A program made the translations under genes and the position numbers. Below, one piece after another: positions 24,219 to 31,368 of a stretch of 41,603 bases of DNA; positions within the stretch are counted from its first letter, which is position 1; the number at the start of each line of letters is the position of its first letter. Source of the stretch: Streptococcus suis YS161 (GTDB lineage: Bacteria > Bacillota > Bacilli > Lactobacillales > Streptococcaceae); assembly GCF_002760245.1 (NCBI RefSeq), contig NZ_ASCA01000008.1, positions 1 to 41,603 of the forward strand. Direction: 5' to 3'. The notes under the pieces were generated by a model. It was given only the letters and a program-made list of their open reading frames with translations. It did no database searches and was not told where the DNA came from.

Positions 24219-26326
24219 ACCGACTCCTCCATCATTGAATAAGCTTCATCAAAGGTCAATGTCTGTCCATCGCGCAACACCGTCACGTTATGATTTCCTG
24301 TTGACTCTATATAACGTTTGACAATGACATCCACAAACTTCTCATCCAACTCAATGCCGTAACAAACCCTTCCAGTTTGGTCTGCGGCCATTAGGGTCGA
24401 ACCTGAACCAAGGAATGGATCAAGAACAATTGTCCCACGCATGGATGAATTTTGAATAGGATAGGCCATGAGCGGAATGGGTTTCATTGTTGGGTGGTCT
24501 TTACTAGATTTTGGACGGTCATATTCCCAAATGGTTGTTTGTTTACGGTCACTGAACCATTGATGTTTTCCCTTTTGTTTCCAGCCATAAAGACAGTTAT
24601 GAGTAACAATTCCATCTGCAATATAATGTTCATATTTTTCAACAGCAAGAGAATAAACAGGTCCACTGAATCCTTTTGTAAGAACCTCATCAATTACGCC
24701 CCAGTAAAAATTTTCTCTCGTTTCCTTTTCATAAGTTTTTGGAATTGGAACTTGCATAATTTGAGGGATCAGATTACAAGCATTGATGCGAGCAGTTACT
24801 CGTTTACTAAATGCCTCATGTCCATTTCCTTTGTGAATGAGTGGGTATTTGATATTTCGACCATAGTCAACAAGCAAACGTCTAGCATTATCTAATTGAA
24901 TTTGGCTATCCAAGTTATCATAAATCATATCGACATGATGAGATGTGCGTTGAGTTTCTTTCTTTGGAAGTCCTCTATCCATTTCCCAATGAGTATAAGG
25001 AATACCGTACTTGAGGGCTAATAACTGTTCGTGGCACTGGGCTGTTACTTTATCATCAAATACATCAATGACCCAAGCCTCTTCACCTTTCTCTCCACGA
25101 AGTCTCGTTTTCAAACCAAATCCCCTCGAGTTATAGAGTTCAGTAATCCCTACACGCCAACGGTCTCCTTTACGCATAAGATAGGTACAATAATTGTTTT
25201 TTGTTGATTCATTAAAACGAACCGAAAACTGATGGTTATCCGTAGCCCACGTTATTTTATTTCCAATTTTTATACCGTATAAGGTGCCATTATAATATCG
25301 AGAAGCTGTTTTTATCTCATAGCCACCATTACGCATCCCCAGAATTGTTCCTGAATAGGAATTGTAACTAATGACCCTATCACCATCCTTTAAGTCTTCT
25401 ATTGGAACGGGACCATTTATAGTTTGAACAATCGTACCTGCTGGCTGACATGGTTCATGTTGCCACTGATAGGGACTACGTCCAAGAACTAAGGAGTTCT
25501 TCTTCCAAATGCAACACCCACTGAGGTAGAATCCCGCCTCTTTAAATGCCTTTCGGAAGTTCAGTCCTTCTGTATCCGCATGGAATACATAGATTGAACC
25601 ATCAGACTCCATATGTTTTTCTACTTGAGTGAACATATCAAAAAGAAACTGGTAAAAGTCACTATCAGGCATATTGTCATTGAGAATCTTTCCAGCTGTT
25701 TCTTCTACATCAACATTATAGGGAGGGTCTGTCACAACCAAATTTGCCTTTTTATCACCTAAAAGTTGGTCATAAGTTTCAGCTTTCGTAGAGTCTCCAC
25801 AAATCACTCGATGCTTACCAAGTTGCCAAATGTCCCCTCGTTTTGAAAAGGTGGGTTTCTTCAATTCCTCTTCAACATCAAAGTCATCATCTGATAGGTC
25901 TTTATCATGAACATTCGACAGGATATCGTCAATTTCTGGTGGTTCAAAACCAGTCAGGTCGAGATTGAAATCCGATTCCTGTAAATCCAAAAGCAAGTCC
26001 GCCAAAAGTTGGTCGTCCCATTGACCGGTGATTTTGTTAAGGGCAATGTTCAGTGCCTTTTCATCTTCTTTGGATAAATCGACAATGACACATTTGGCGG
26101 TTTCATAGTCTAAGTCCTTCAATACAGTTAATCGTTGATGGCCACCAATTACCGTCAAGTCTTTATTGACGATGATGGGGTCAACGTAGCCAAACTTGAG
26201 TAGACTTTGCTTAATCTTTTCATACTCCTTATCACCCTTTTTAAGTTTTTTTCGAGGATTGTAGGAGGCTGGGTGTAATTCAGACAATCGAATTTCTCTA
26301 ATTTCCATTGTTGGTTGGCTTGTCAT
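24215..26326 (-). CDS. ParB-domain DNA methyltransferase (N6-adenine/N4-cytosine) containing an intein
   Basis: The 703-residue precursor begins at 26326 behind GGAGAAACC. Residues 8-130 form a ParB/sulfiredoxin-like domain (IVNKDLTVIGGHQRLTVLK). The methyltransferase has motif IV TDPPYN (199-204) and, near the C-terminus, motif I DPFLGSGST (636-644), the order of beta-class N6/N4 enzymes. Residues 293-577 are an intein inserted between these motifs. The spliced protein would be 418 residues, normal for the family. It overlaps dcm-like and zinc/HTH genes on either side. Target specificity is not readable from sequence. Confidence 0.92.
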   Translation of the reverse strand: MTSQPTMEIREIRLSELHPASYNPRKKLKKGDKEYEKIKQSLLKFGYVDPIIVNKDLTVIGGHQRLTVLKDLDYETAKCVIVDLSKEDEKALNIALNKITGQWDDQLLADLLLDLQESDFNLDLTGFEPPEIDDILSNVHDKDLSDDDFDVEEELKKPTFSKRGDIWQLGKHRVICGDSTKAETYDQLLGDKKANLVVTDPPYNVDVEETAGKILNDNMPDSDFYQFLFDMFTQVEKHMESDGSIYVFHADTEGLNFRKAFKEAGFYLSGCCIWKKNSLVLGRSPYQWQHEPCQPAGTIVQTINGPVPIEDLKDGDRVISYNSYSGTILGMRNGGYEIKTASRYYNGTLYGIKIGNKITWATDNHQFSVRFNESTKNNYCTYLMRKGDRWRVGITELYNSRGFGLKTRLRGEKGEEAWVIDVFDDKVTAQCHEQLLALKYGIPYTHWEMDRGLPKKETQRTSHHVDMIYDNLDSQIQLDNARRLLVDYGRNIKYPLIHKGNGHEAFSKRVTARINACNLIPQIMQVPIPKTYEKETRENFYWGVIDEVLTKGFSGPVYSLAVEKYEHYIADGIVTHNCLYGWKQKGKHQWFSDRKQTTIWEYDRPKSSKDHPTMKPIPLMAYPIQNSSMRGTIVLDPFLGSGSTLMAADQTGRVCYGIELDEKFVDVIVKRYIESTGNHNVTVLRDGQTLTFDEAYSMMEESV
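24596..25450 (-). other. Intein within the ParB-methyltransferase
   Basis: About 285 residues begin with Cys293 (CQPAGTIVQTINGPVPIEDL, then GDRVIS). They include a block B-like TDNHQFSV with His365 and end GPVYSLAVEKYEHYIADG followed by IVTHN, with penultimate His576 and Asn577. The +1 extein residue is Cys578 in HEP|CLYGWK. All residues needed for class 1 splicing are present. The middle (about 380-540) is larger than a mini-intein linker but shows no LAGLIDADG motif; a segment EEAWVIDVFDDKVTAQCHEQ followed by LLALKYGIPYTHW may be a different or decayed homing domain. Confidence 0.9.
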
Positions 26327-26759
26327 TGGTTTCTCCTTTATAAAAGCGTGATTGAATGTAACACGAATGGCTACAAAATTTCCTATTTGGATTGGCATAA
26401 GATAAAAATGACCTGCCACATTGCTGGCAAGTCAAATCTTCATATGCAGTTTTTGATTTGTCGTGTTCGTCAGAATGAGTGGCCCACCAGACTTTACGAC
26501 ATTTATCCGAACAGAACTTCTTTGGTCTTCCTATTTTATGAATTTTAAGTGTTTGATAACACTGTGGGCAACGGAGTCCGTCATTCTGGTCGGCTTTTGC
26601 CATTTGCTTTGTCGCCGCTCCATGACCAAGCAATGCTGGATTTCGTTTACAGTATTTTTTAACAGAATCTCTAGACAGTCCTGTAGCCTTACCGATTAAG
26701 CCATAGCCAAGACCTTCTGCTCGCATTTTCCAGATTTGTTTGCGTTGACTTTCGTCCAT
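26298..26759 (-). CDS. Zinc-finger/HTH phage protein
   Basis: The 153-residue protein begins MDESQRKQIWKMRAEGLGYG, a resolvase-type helix-turn-helix (IGKATGLSRDSVKKYCKRN). Two cysteine clusters follow: CPQCYQ...CSDKC and CQQCGR...CSHSC, each able to bind zinc. The start at 26759 follows GGAAAGGAAAA. Similar zinc-ribbon/HTH proteins occur next to phage methyltransferases, but a role, perhaps DNA binding or regulation, is only inferred. It overlaps the next gene by 29 bases. Confidence 0.72.
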   Translation of the reverse strand: MDESQRKQIWKMRAEGLGYGLIGKATGLSRDSVKKYCKRNPALLGHGAATKQMAKADQNDGLRCPQCYQTLKIHKIGRPKKFCSDKCRKVWWATHSDEHDKSKTAYEDLTCQQCGRSFLSYANPNRKFCSHSCYIQSRFYKGETNDKPTNNGN

Positions 26760-27057
26760 TTGTTTTCCTTTCCAGCAAAAAAGGACTAAAAACAACTATT
26801 TTCTACATTGTTTCTAGCCTTTTTCACTATTTTATTACCAAAATGACATACTTGGGAACGCTACATCCCCACATTAGAAACGTGATAACGGTGGGAAGGA
26901 ACGTCAAAATGAAGCGATTTTAATGTACCCGCTTGCGAATTTTGCGAAATTGCACGTTTGAGGGGGCGTCGGTCTTAGTCTCCCAAGGGTTTAGAGATTT
27001 TATCCCCCCTCCCCCAATGGGCGAAAAATGAGATACTTTTGTAACGAAACTCCAAGA
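26760..27057. other. Intergenic region holding a candidate cos packaging site
   Basis: This stretch of about 300 bases has no gene. Around 26960-27016 are GAGGGGGCGTCGGTC and CCCCCCTCCCCC blocks, a GC-rich island in an AT-rich phage. It follows the HNH gene on the minus strand. In HK97-like phages of Gram-positives, cos typically lies just after an HNH gene with similar G/C-rich blocks. The exact cut cannot be placed. Confidence 0.5.
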
Positions 27058-27423
27058 CTAAAATCGATACGAATACTCCACATAACGATCAGTCGTCTTA
27101 GTCTTTCTGTCATGACAAGACTTACAAAGTGCTTGCCAGTTGGTTTGATTCCAAAAGAGTTCTTGGTCACCTCGGTGGGGTGTGATATGGTCAACGACCG
27201 TTGCCTTGGTCAGTCGACCTTTGGCTTTGCATTGAACACAGAGTGGATGAACTTTTAAGTAACGAAGTCGTGCTTTGTTCCACTGGGCATTGTATCCTTT
27301 GGCTTTGGTTGACTTGGAATCCAGTTGGTGGTTTGCTTTATGGTTCTCACAATACTTCTGACCATATGATACTAAGTTAGGACAACCATTTTGTTTACAA
27401 GGTATGCTTGGTCTTCGTGGCAT
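27058..27423 (-). CDS. HNH endonuclease (packaging-associated)
   Basis: The 121-residue protein starts at 27423 (MPRRPSIPCKQNGCPN) behind GGGAGAAG, one base after the metK stop. It has an N-terminal zinc cluster (CKQNGC...CENH) and the HNH fold LCVQCKAKGRLTKATVVDHI, then FWNQTNWQALCKSCHDRKT. Such enzymes work with the terminase in cos cleavage. It fits with the candidate cos site just downstream. Confidence 0.92.
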   Translation of the reverse strand: MPRRPSIPCKQNGCPNLVSYGQKYCENHKANHQLDSKSTKAKGYNAQWNKARLRYLKVHPLCVQCKAKGRLTKATVVDHITPHRGDQELFWNQTNWQALCKSCHDRKTKTTDRYVEYSYRF

Positions 27424-27424
27424 T

Positions 27425-28462
27425 TTACTTCTCCCAAGGTAGATAGTCTTTCGTGAAATGTCCAAAGCAAGTTGTCTCGGTGTAGTCTACATCCAAGAGA
27501 TGAAGTTTCTTAATGATACCTCCTGGTGTTAAATCATACCGCTCACGAATCATTCCTTCCAGTTGTTGTGTGGTGTAGCGACTGGTTCCAAAGGTTTCTA
27601 CGTAAACCGACACAGGTTCTGCTACTCCAATGGCATAGGCAAGCTGAACTTCACAACGTTTGGCATAGCCTTCACGAACAATATCCTTGGCAATCTTTCG
27701 TGCCATGTATGCGGCTGAGCGGTCAACCTTGCTTGGGTCTTTTCCAGAGAAGGCACCTCCACCATGATGTGCGAAACCACCATATGTATCTGCCACAATC
27801 TTACGTCCAGTCACTCCTGCATCCGCAAATGAGCCACCAAGAACAAAACGTCCAGTTGGATTGACTAGAACTTTGAAATCTAGATTCTGACGATAACGAT
27901 GAGCCACCGACATCATGGCTTCCATCACAATTCGCTTCACTTTGTCAAGGTCAGCCGTTTCGGTATGTTGGATGGAAACTAAAAATGTATCAATCCGTCT
28001 CTTCTCATAGTCGTAGGATACCTGAGCTTTAGCGTCCTTTCCAAGTAAGGGGTGACCAAGTGACATCAGTTTCTCAAGGACTCGAGTTGCTAGAACATAA
28101 GGAAGTGGCAGGTACTCAGGTGTTTCATCTGTCGCATAACCGAACATCATTCCTTGGTCACCAGCTCCACCATTGTCTACACCTTGGGCAATATCGGAAC
28201 TCTGAAGTCCAAGTAGGTTAGTTACCCGAACATTCTTCAAACCTAGTGGCTCGACAACCTGTCGAACAATGTTCTCGAGATTAAAGTAATGTTTAGTAGA
28301 AATTTCACCAGCTACCACAACATGGTTATCCTTTATTAAAGTCTCAACTGCCACTCGACTTGATTTGTCATACTTGAGACACTCCGTCACAATAGCATCT
28401 GAAATCTGGTCACAGATTTTATCTGGGTGTCCAACCGACACTTGTTCACTAGTAATAATCAT
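27425..28462 (-). CDS. metK: Phage-encoded S-adenosylmethionine synthetase
   Basis: The 345-residue enzyme makes S-adenosylmethionine from ATP and methionine. Active-site signatures are intact: GHPDKICDQISDA (residues 11-23), NGGAGDQGMMFGYA, and the phosphate loop GGGAFSGKDPSKVDRSAAY. It is about 50 residues shorter than cellular enzymes, mainly missing loops, and ends YLPWEK. I use the ATG at 28462 behind GGAGG; the frame extends upstream but through a terminator hairpin. It is placed upstream of two DNA methyltransferases, suggesting a private methyl-donor supply for phage DNA modification. Confidence 0.93.
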   Translation of the reverse strand: MIITSEQVSVGHPDKICDQISDAIVTECLKYDKSSRVAVETLIKDNHVVVAGEISTKHYFNLENIVRQVVEPLGLKNVRVTNLLGLQSSDIAQGVDNGGAGDQGMMFGYATDETPEYLPLPYVLATRVLEKLMSLGHPLLGKDAKAQVSYDYEKRRIDTFLVSIQHTETADLDKVKRIVMEAMMSVAHRYRQNLDFKVLVNPTGRFVLGGSFADAGVTGRKIVADTYGGFAHHGGGAFSGKDPSKVDRSAAYMARKIAKDIVREGYAKRCEVQLAYAIGVAEPVSVYVETFGTSRYTTQQLEGMIRERYDLTPGGIIKKLHLLDVDYTETTCFGHFTKDYLPWEK

Positions 28463-28475
28463 AATTCCTCCACGC

Positions 28476-28503
28476 AAAAAGCCCAACCCTCGGGCTAGGC
28501 TTT
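28476..28503 (-). terminator. Terminator-like hairpin just before metK
   Basis: The stem AGCCC/GGGCT (28480-28484 with 28492-28496) is followed on the minus strand by TTTTT. It starts four bases after the upstream small gene and ends just before the metK ribosome binding site. It lies at the head of the long late operon. Confidence 0.7.
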
Positions 28504-28506
28504 GGT

Positions 28507-28689
28507 TTATTTTACTGATTGTCGGCCTGCTTCGTAGGCTCTCTCCAATGCTCTTTTGATTCCCCAAACCGAAACATCGTAGAAATCGAGGTTGTCACTC
28601 CAACGTTTTTCCAAGGTTTCAACTAGTAGTTCTTCTTTAGCAATCTCTGTTAAAAGTGCATTGAGTTTTTCTTCTTGGCGTTTTGTCAT
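28507..28689 (-). CDS. Small helical phage protein, first gene of the late operon
   Basis: The 60-residue protein starts MTKRQEEKLNALLTEIAKEE behind GAGGAGAAC and is nearly all helix, with a possible short coiled coil. An in-frame upstream ATG at 28722 belongs to the duplicated leader. It is the first gene after the proposed late promoter and is followed at once by a terminator hairpin. Function is unknown. Confidence 0.62.
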   Translation of the reverse strand: MTKRQEEKLNALLTEIAKEELLVETLEKRWSDNLDFYDVSVWGIKRALERAYEAGRQSVK

Positions 28690-28694
28690 TGTAT

Positions 28695-28755
28695 TGTTCT
28701 CCTCTTCTTTTGTTGTGTACATATTAACTCTAAAAAGGAGATATATCCAGTCATT
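28695..28755 (-). repeat. Duplicated leader/regulatory segment, copy 2
   Basis: This copy is identical over 40 bases (28695-28734) to 22871-22910 and similar to 28755. It carries the ribosome binding site of the small gene that follows. The proposed late promoter lies just upstream on the minus strand. Confidence 0.85.
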
Positions 28756-28787
28756 ACTGGGTATTTTTTATCTTTTTTGACATCTTA

Positions 28788-28816
28788 AGTATATCACAGG
28801 TCTAGGTTGAAAATCA
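28788..28816 (-). promoter_or_regulatory. Candidate late promoter
   Basis: TATACT (28788-28793) is preceded by TGTGA. No good -35 is visible: the position 17 bases upstream is occupied by the first of six 11-bp repeats. This is the layout of an activator-dependent promoter reading into the late operon. Confidence 0.6.
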
Positions 28817-28876
28817 GTACTAAAACAGTACAAATTTAGTGCTAATGTAGTGCTAATTTAGTACCAATTTAGTGCA
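28811..28876 (-). repeat. Six tandem 11-bp repeats (candidate activator sites)
   Basis: Consecutive units on the plus strand are AAATCAGTACT, AAAACAGTACA, AATTTAGTGCT, AATGTAGTGCT, AATTTAGTACC and AATTTAGTGCA. The consensus is AATTTAGTGCT. The 11-bp period places each copy on the same DNA face. They lie between the ArpU-like regulator gene and the late operon. Confidence 0.88.
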
Positions 28877-28887
28877 ATCGACCATCA

Positions 28888-29391
28888 CTAGATAGGAATG
28901 TGATAATCTTCCACCTTAAGTTCAAGACTTTTTGATGTCCAACGATAACACTTGCGTAATTGTTTTAGAATCTTACGCCTACGATAAGCAAGTGTTGAAT
29001 GGCTGATTTCATAAATCTCTTCTAGTTCAGTCCAACTCTTGCCTAAGTAAATTAAATCATTAGCTAATGGTTTCAAATCCTCAGGCAATAACTCCATAAC
29101 AAACTCAAAGTAATAAAGATCCATTTTTAAGCAGTAATAGGTATTAAGCAAACTACTGAGGTACTCTTGATTCTCTTGTTCTTGTTTTTCTCTAAAATTA
29201 AGGGAAATCAGCTCACTACGACCATGGTTTTTACTTTTCTTGACCATTTCTTGCTCTGACTTCTCAAATACTAATGACTGAATCACACTATCCTCTGAGA
29301 TTGGTCGATAGTTGAGCAATTTCTCTTGAACTAACTGTAACTTCATTTTCATGTCTTGATAGTTCTTAGCAATATAATCCACCTTATCCAT
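28888..29391 (-). CDS. ArpU/RinA-like late transcription regulator
   Basis: The 167-residue protein has a C-terminal sigma-region-4-like helix-turn-helix (ELLPEDLKPLANDLIYLG, then SWTELEEIYEISHSTLAYRR) and a helical N-terminal half. This is the arrangement of ArpU/RinA-type activators, which switch on packaging, structural and lysis genes. It is the last gene of the replication operon, overlaps the helicase gene by eight bases, and is followed immediately by the 11-bp repeats and the late operon. Confidence 0.8.
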   Translation of the reverse strand: MDKVDYIAKNYQDMKMKLQLVQEKLLNYRPISEDSVIQSLVFEKSEQEMVKKSKNHGRSELISLNFREKQEQENQEYLSSLLNTYYCLKMDLYYFEFVMELLPEDLKPLANDLIYLGKSWTELEEIYEISHSTLAYRRRKILKQLRKCYRWTSKSLELKVEDYHIPI

Positions 29392-30760
29392 CTGCCCCTC
29401 CTACTTGTGCTTTTACAGCTGCAATCAGCCGTTCTTGTTGTGCATCTTTGTTTTCTAGTGCCTTGAGGATTTCCTCATCAATCGTTCCTTCAGTCACAAT
29501 GTGTTGGATAACAACTGTCTCAGCCTCCTGGCCTTGACGCCAAAGTCGTGCATTCGTTTGTTGGTATAATTCCAATGACCACGTTAATCCAAACCAGACC
29601 AAGTGGTGACCGCCTTTTTGAAGGTTCAACCCATGACCTGCACCAGCTGGATGAAGTAAGCCAACTGGAACATTTCCCTTGTTCCACTCGCGAATATCTT
29701 CTTCTGTTTTCAACACCCGACTCTTCACCTTGAGTTTTTCTAAACGACCAATAATCCGAGCCAAGTCATGTTTGAACCAATAGGCCACTAAGACAGTTTC
29801 TCCATTTGCGGATTCAAGGATATCTTCTAGGGCATCTAGTTTCTGTTCATGAAGCGGCACGACTGTATGATCATCAGAATATACAGCACCATTGGACAAC
29901 TGAACTAGCTTGTTCGTAAGACTTGCTGCATTGGCAGCAGTTACTTCTAATCCATCCAACTCTGATAAAACATACTCTTTCTTAAACTGACTGTACTTTT
30001 CTTTTTCCTTTTCTGACATACGCACCAGCTTCTTGGTTGAAATCAAATCAGGCATATCTAGATAATCTAGAGCCTTCATGGAAATGGTAATATCACTAAT
30101 CTTGTCCTGAATTTGACACTCCGCATAATCCATAGGGATGTATTCATAGACAATGTTTCCATTGCGACGACCTTCTTCAAAGTAGCGACTACGAAACTCA
30201 CCAATGAATCGACCAAGACGTTCTCCTCCGTCAATGACTTTAAACTCAGCGAACAAGTCCATTAGTCCGTTTGAACTAGGTGTTCCAGTCAAACCAACGA
30301 TACGTTTCATGTAAGGACGCATTGCCATGAAAGCTTTGAAGCGTTTGGACTGCCAAGACTTGAAAGAACTCAATTCATCAATCACTACCATATCCCACTT
30401 AAAATAGGGACTACATTGTTCCACCAACCAAGGGAGGTTTTCACGATTGACGATATAGATATCCGCATCTTTCTGAAGAGCTACTTTTCGTTGCTTGGGA
30501 GTACCCACGATTTTCGAATACCGTAAGTGACGCAACTCCGCCCATTGCTCAATCTCGTCACTCCAGACCGTGTTTGCAACACGAAGTGGGGCAATGACCA
30601 AAACCTTAGCGACTTCAAACCTATCAAACATCAGCTCATTCACCGCAGACAAGGTTGTAGCTGTCTTTCCCATCCCCATGTCTAAGATGACCGCTGCATT
30701 AGGGTGACTTATGATGAAGTCCTTGGCGACTACTTGATAGTTATGTAATGTCAATTTCAT
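29384..30760 (-). CDS. SNF2-family DEAD/DEAH helicase
   Basis: The 458-residue protein has motif I ILDMGMGKTATTL (about 25-37), motif II VVIDELSSFK, motif III GLTGTPSSNG, and the C-terminal motifs V-VI HPAGAGHGLNLQKGG and QQTNARLWRQGQ. SNF2-type helicases of this size occur in the replication module of many siphophages, where they probably remodel DNA or assist replication. It overlaps the VRR-NUC gene by 20 bases, implying a joint action. Confidence 0.92.
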   Translation of the reverse strand: MKLTLHNYQVVAKDFIISHPNAAVILDMGMGKTATTLSAVNELMFDRFEVAKVLVIAPLRVANTVWSDEIEQWAELRHLRYSKIVGTPKQRKVALQKDADIYIVNRENLPWLVEQCSPYFKWDMVVIDELSSFKSWQSKRFKAFMAMRPYMKRIVGLTGTPSSNGLMDLFAEFKVIDGGERLGRFIGEFRSRYFEEGRRNGNIVYEYIPMDYAECQIQDKISDITISMKALDYLDMPDLISTKKLVRMSEKEKEKYSQFKKEYVLSELDGLEVTAANAASLTNKLVQLSNGAVYSDDHTVVPLHEQKLDALEDILESANGETVLVAYWFKHDLARIIGRLEKLKVKSRVLKTEEDIREWNKGNVPVGLLHPAGAGHGLNLQKGGHHLVWFGLTWSLELYQQTNARLWRQGQEAETVVIQHIVTEGTIDEEILKALENKDAQQERLIAAVKAQVGGADG

Positions 30761-31022
30761 CTAGCACATCTCCAATCATCTCAATGTGGTCAAGAACATA
30801 AACCTTAAAACCTAACCGCTCAAACAGCCTATGCCTTGCTTCCTGTAATTTCCGTGGCTTTCCACCAGGCGCTTTTACTTCCACCAAGCCAAACTTGCCC
30901 TTTGGTAAAAACACCAACCTGTCTGGCACACCAGAAAAAGATGGTGATACCCACTTGGGACAAACTCCACCACGCTTTTTCACTTCACTCACTAACTTCT
31001 GTTCTACAATTTTTTCTCGCAT
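30741..31022 (-). CDS. VRR-NUC domain nuclease
   Basis: The 93-residue protein starts at 31022 (MREKIVEQKLVSEVKKRGG), the usual start for stand-alone phage VRR-NUC proteins. The nuclease core SGVPDRLVFLPKGKFGLVEV followed by KAPGGK holds the PD...ExK active site and QxxR-type motif (KLQEARHRLF). It would cut branched DNA such as Holliday junction-like intermediates. It is coupled to the SNF2 helicase gene. Confidence 0.9.
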   Translation of the reverse strand: MREKIVEQKLVSEVKKRGGVCPKWVSPSFSGVPDRLVFLPKGKFGLVEVKAPGGKPRKLQEARHRLFERLGFKVYVLDHIEMIGDVLDEIDIT

Positions 31023-31368
31023 AATAAATCCTCTCGTCAAAACATCGCCAAGGAAAAAGTGTATCTCACGATAGTCAGTTACATTACTTTCCTATATCTC
31101 TTTTATCTTTTTTATTTTTTCTTATATCTAAGTTATAGAAAAGACCTACTAAACCTGCACTTTAAATCTTCCTATGGCAACTTTTGTATGTGACATTCTC
31201 GACATGCACTTTTCAACCCCAGTGTAAGTCGTGACAGTTTTGTATAAACTTTTCTCTTCACTAAAAATAGCAACTTTTAGCTACTCTGATAATCGCTCTG
31301 TGACTTAACTATCACGACATGCACTAACACCTCCTATTGCTAGAGGCAACTTTCACTGCTTTACACAT
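31023..31368. other. 346-bp gene-free region with short repeats, candidate replication origin
   Basis: No ORF is convincing here. CGACATGCACT occurs twice (31200-31210 and 31315-31325), GCAACTTT three times (near 31177, 31270 and 31347), and TCACGA/TCGTGA words recur at about 31067, 31229 and 31312. A pyrimidine-rich AT tract runs from 31086 to 31130. It sits directly after the primase-helicase gene, a usual place for a phage origin. Confidence 0.4.

Noticed and set aside
28463..28567. 35-codon upstream extension of metK
   Set aside because: It runs through a terminator hairpin and the previous gene; the MIITSEQVSVGHPDK start at 28462 has GGAGG and matches the family N-terminus.
28811..28876. 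The 11-bp repeats as a CRISPR array or replication iterons
   Set aside because: There are no spacers between units, excluding CRISPR. Iterons remain possible, but the exact 17-base offset from a -10 and the neighbouring ArpU-like gene favour activator sites.
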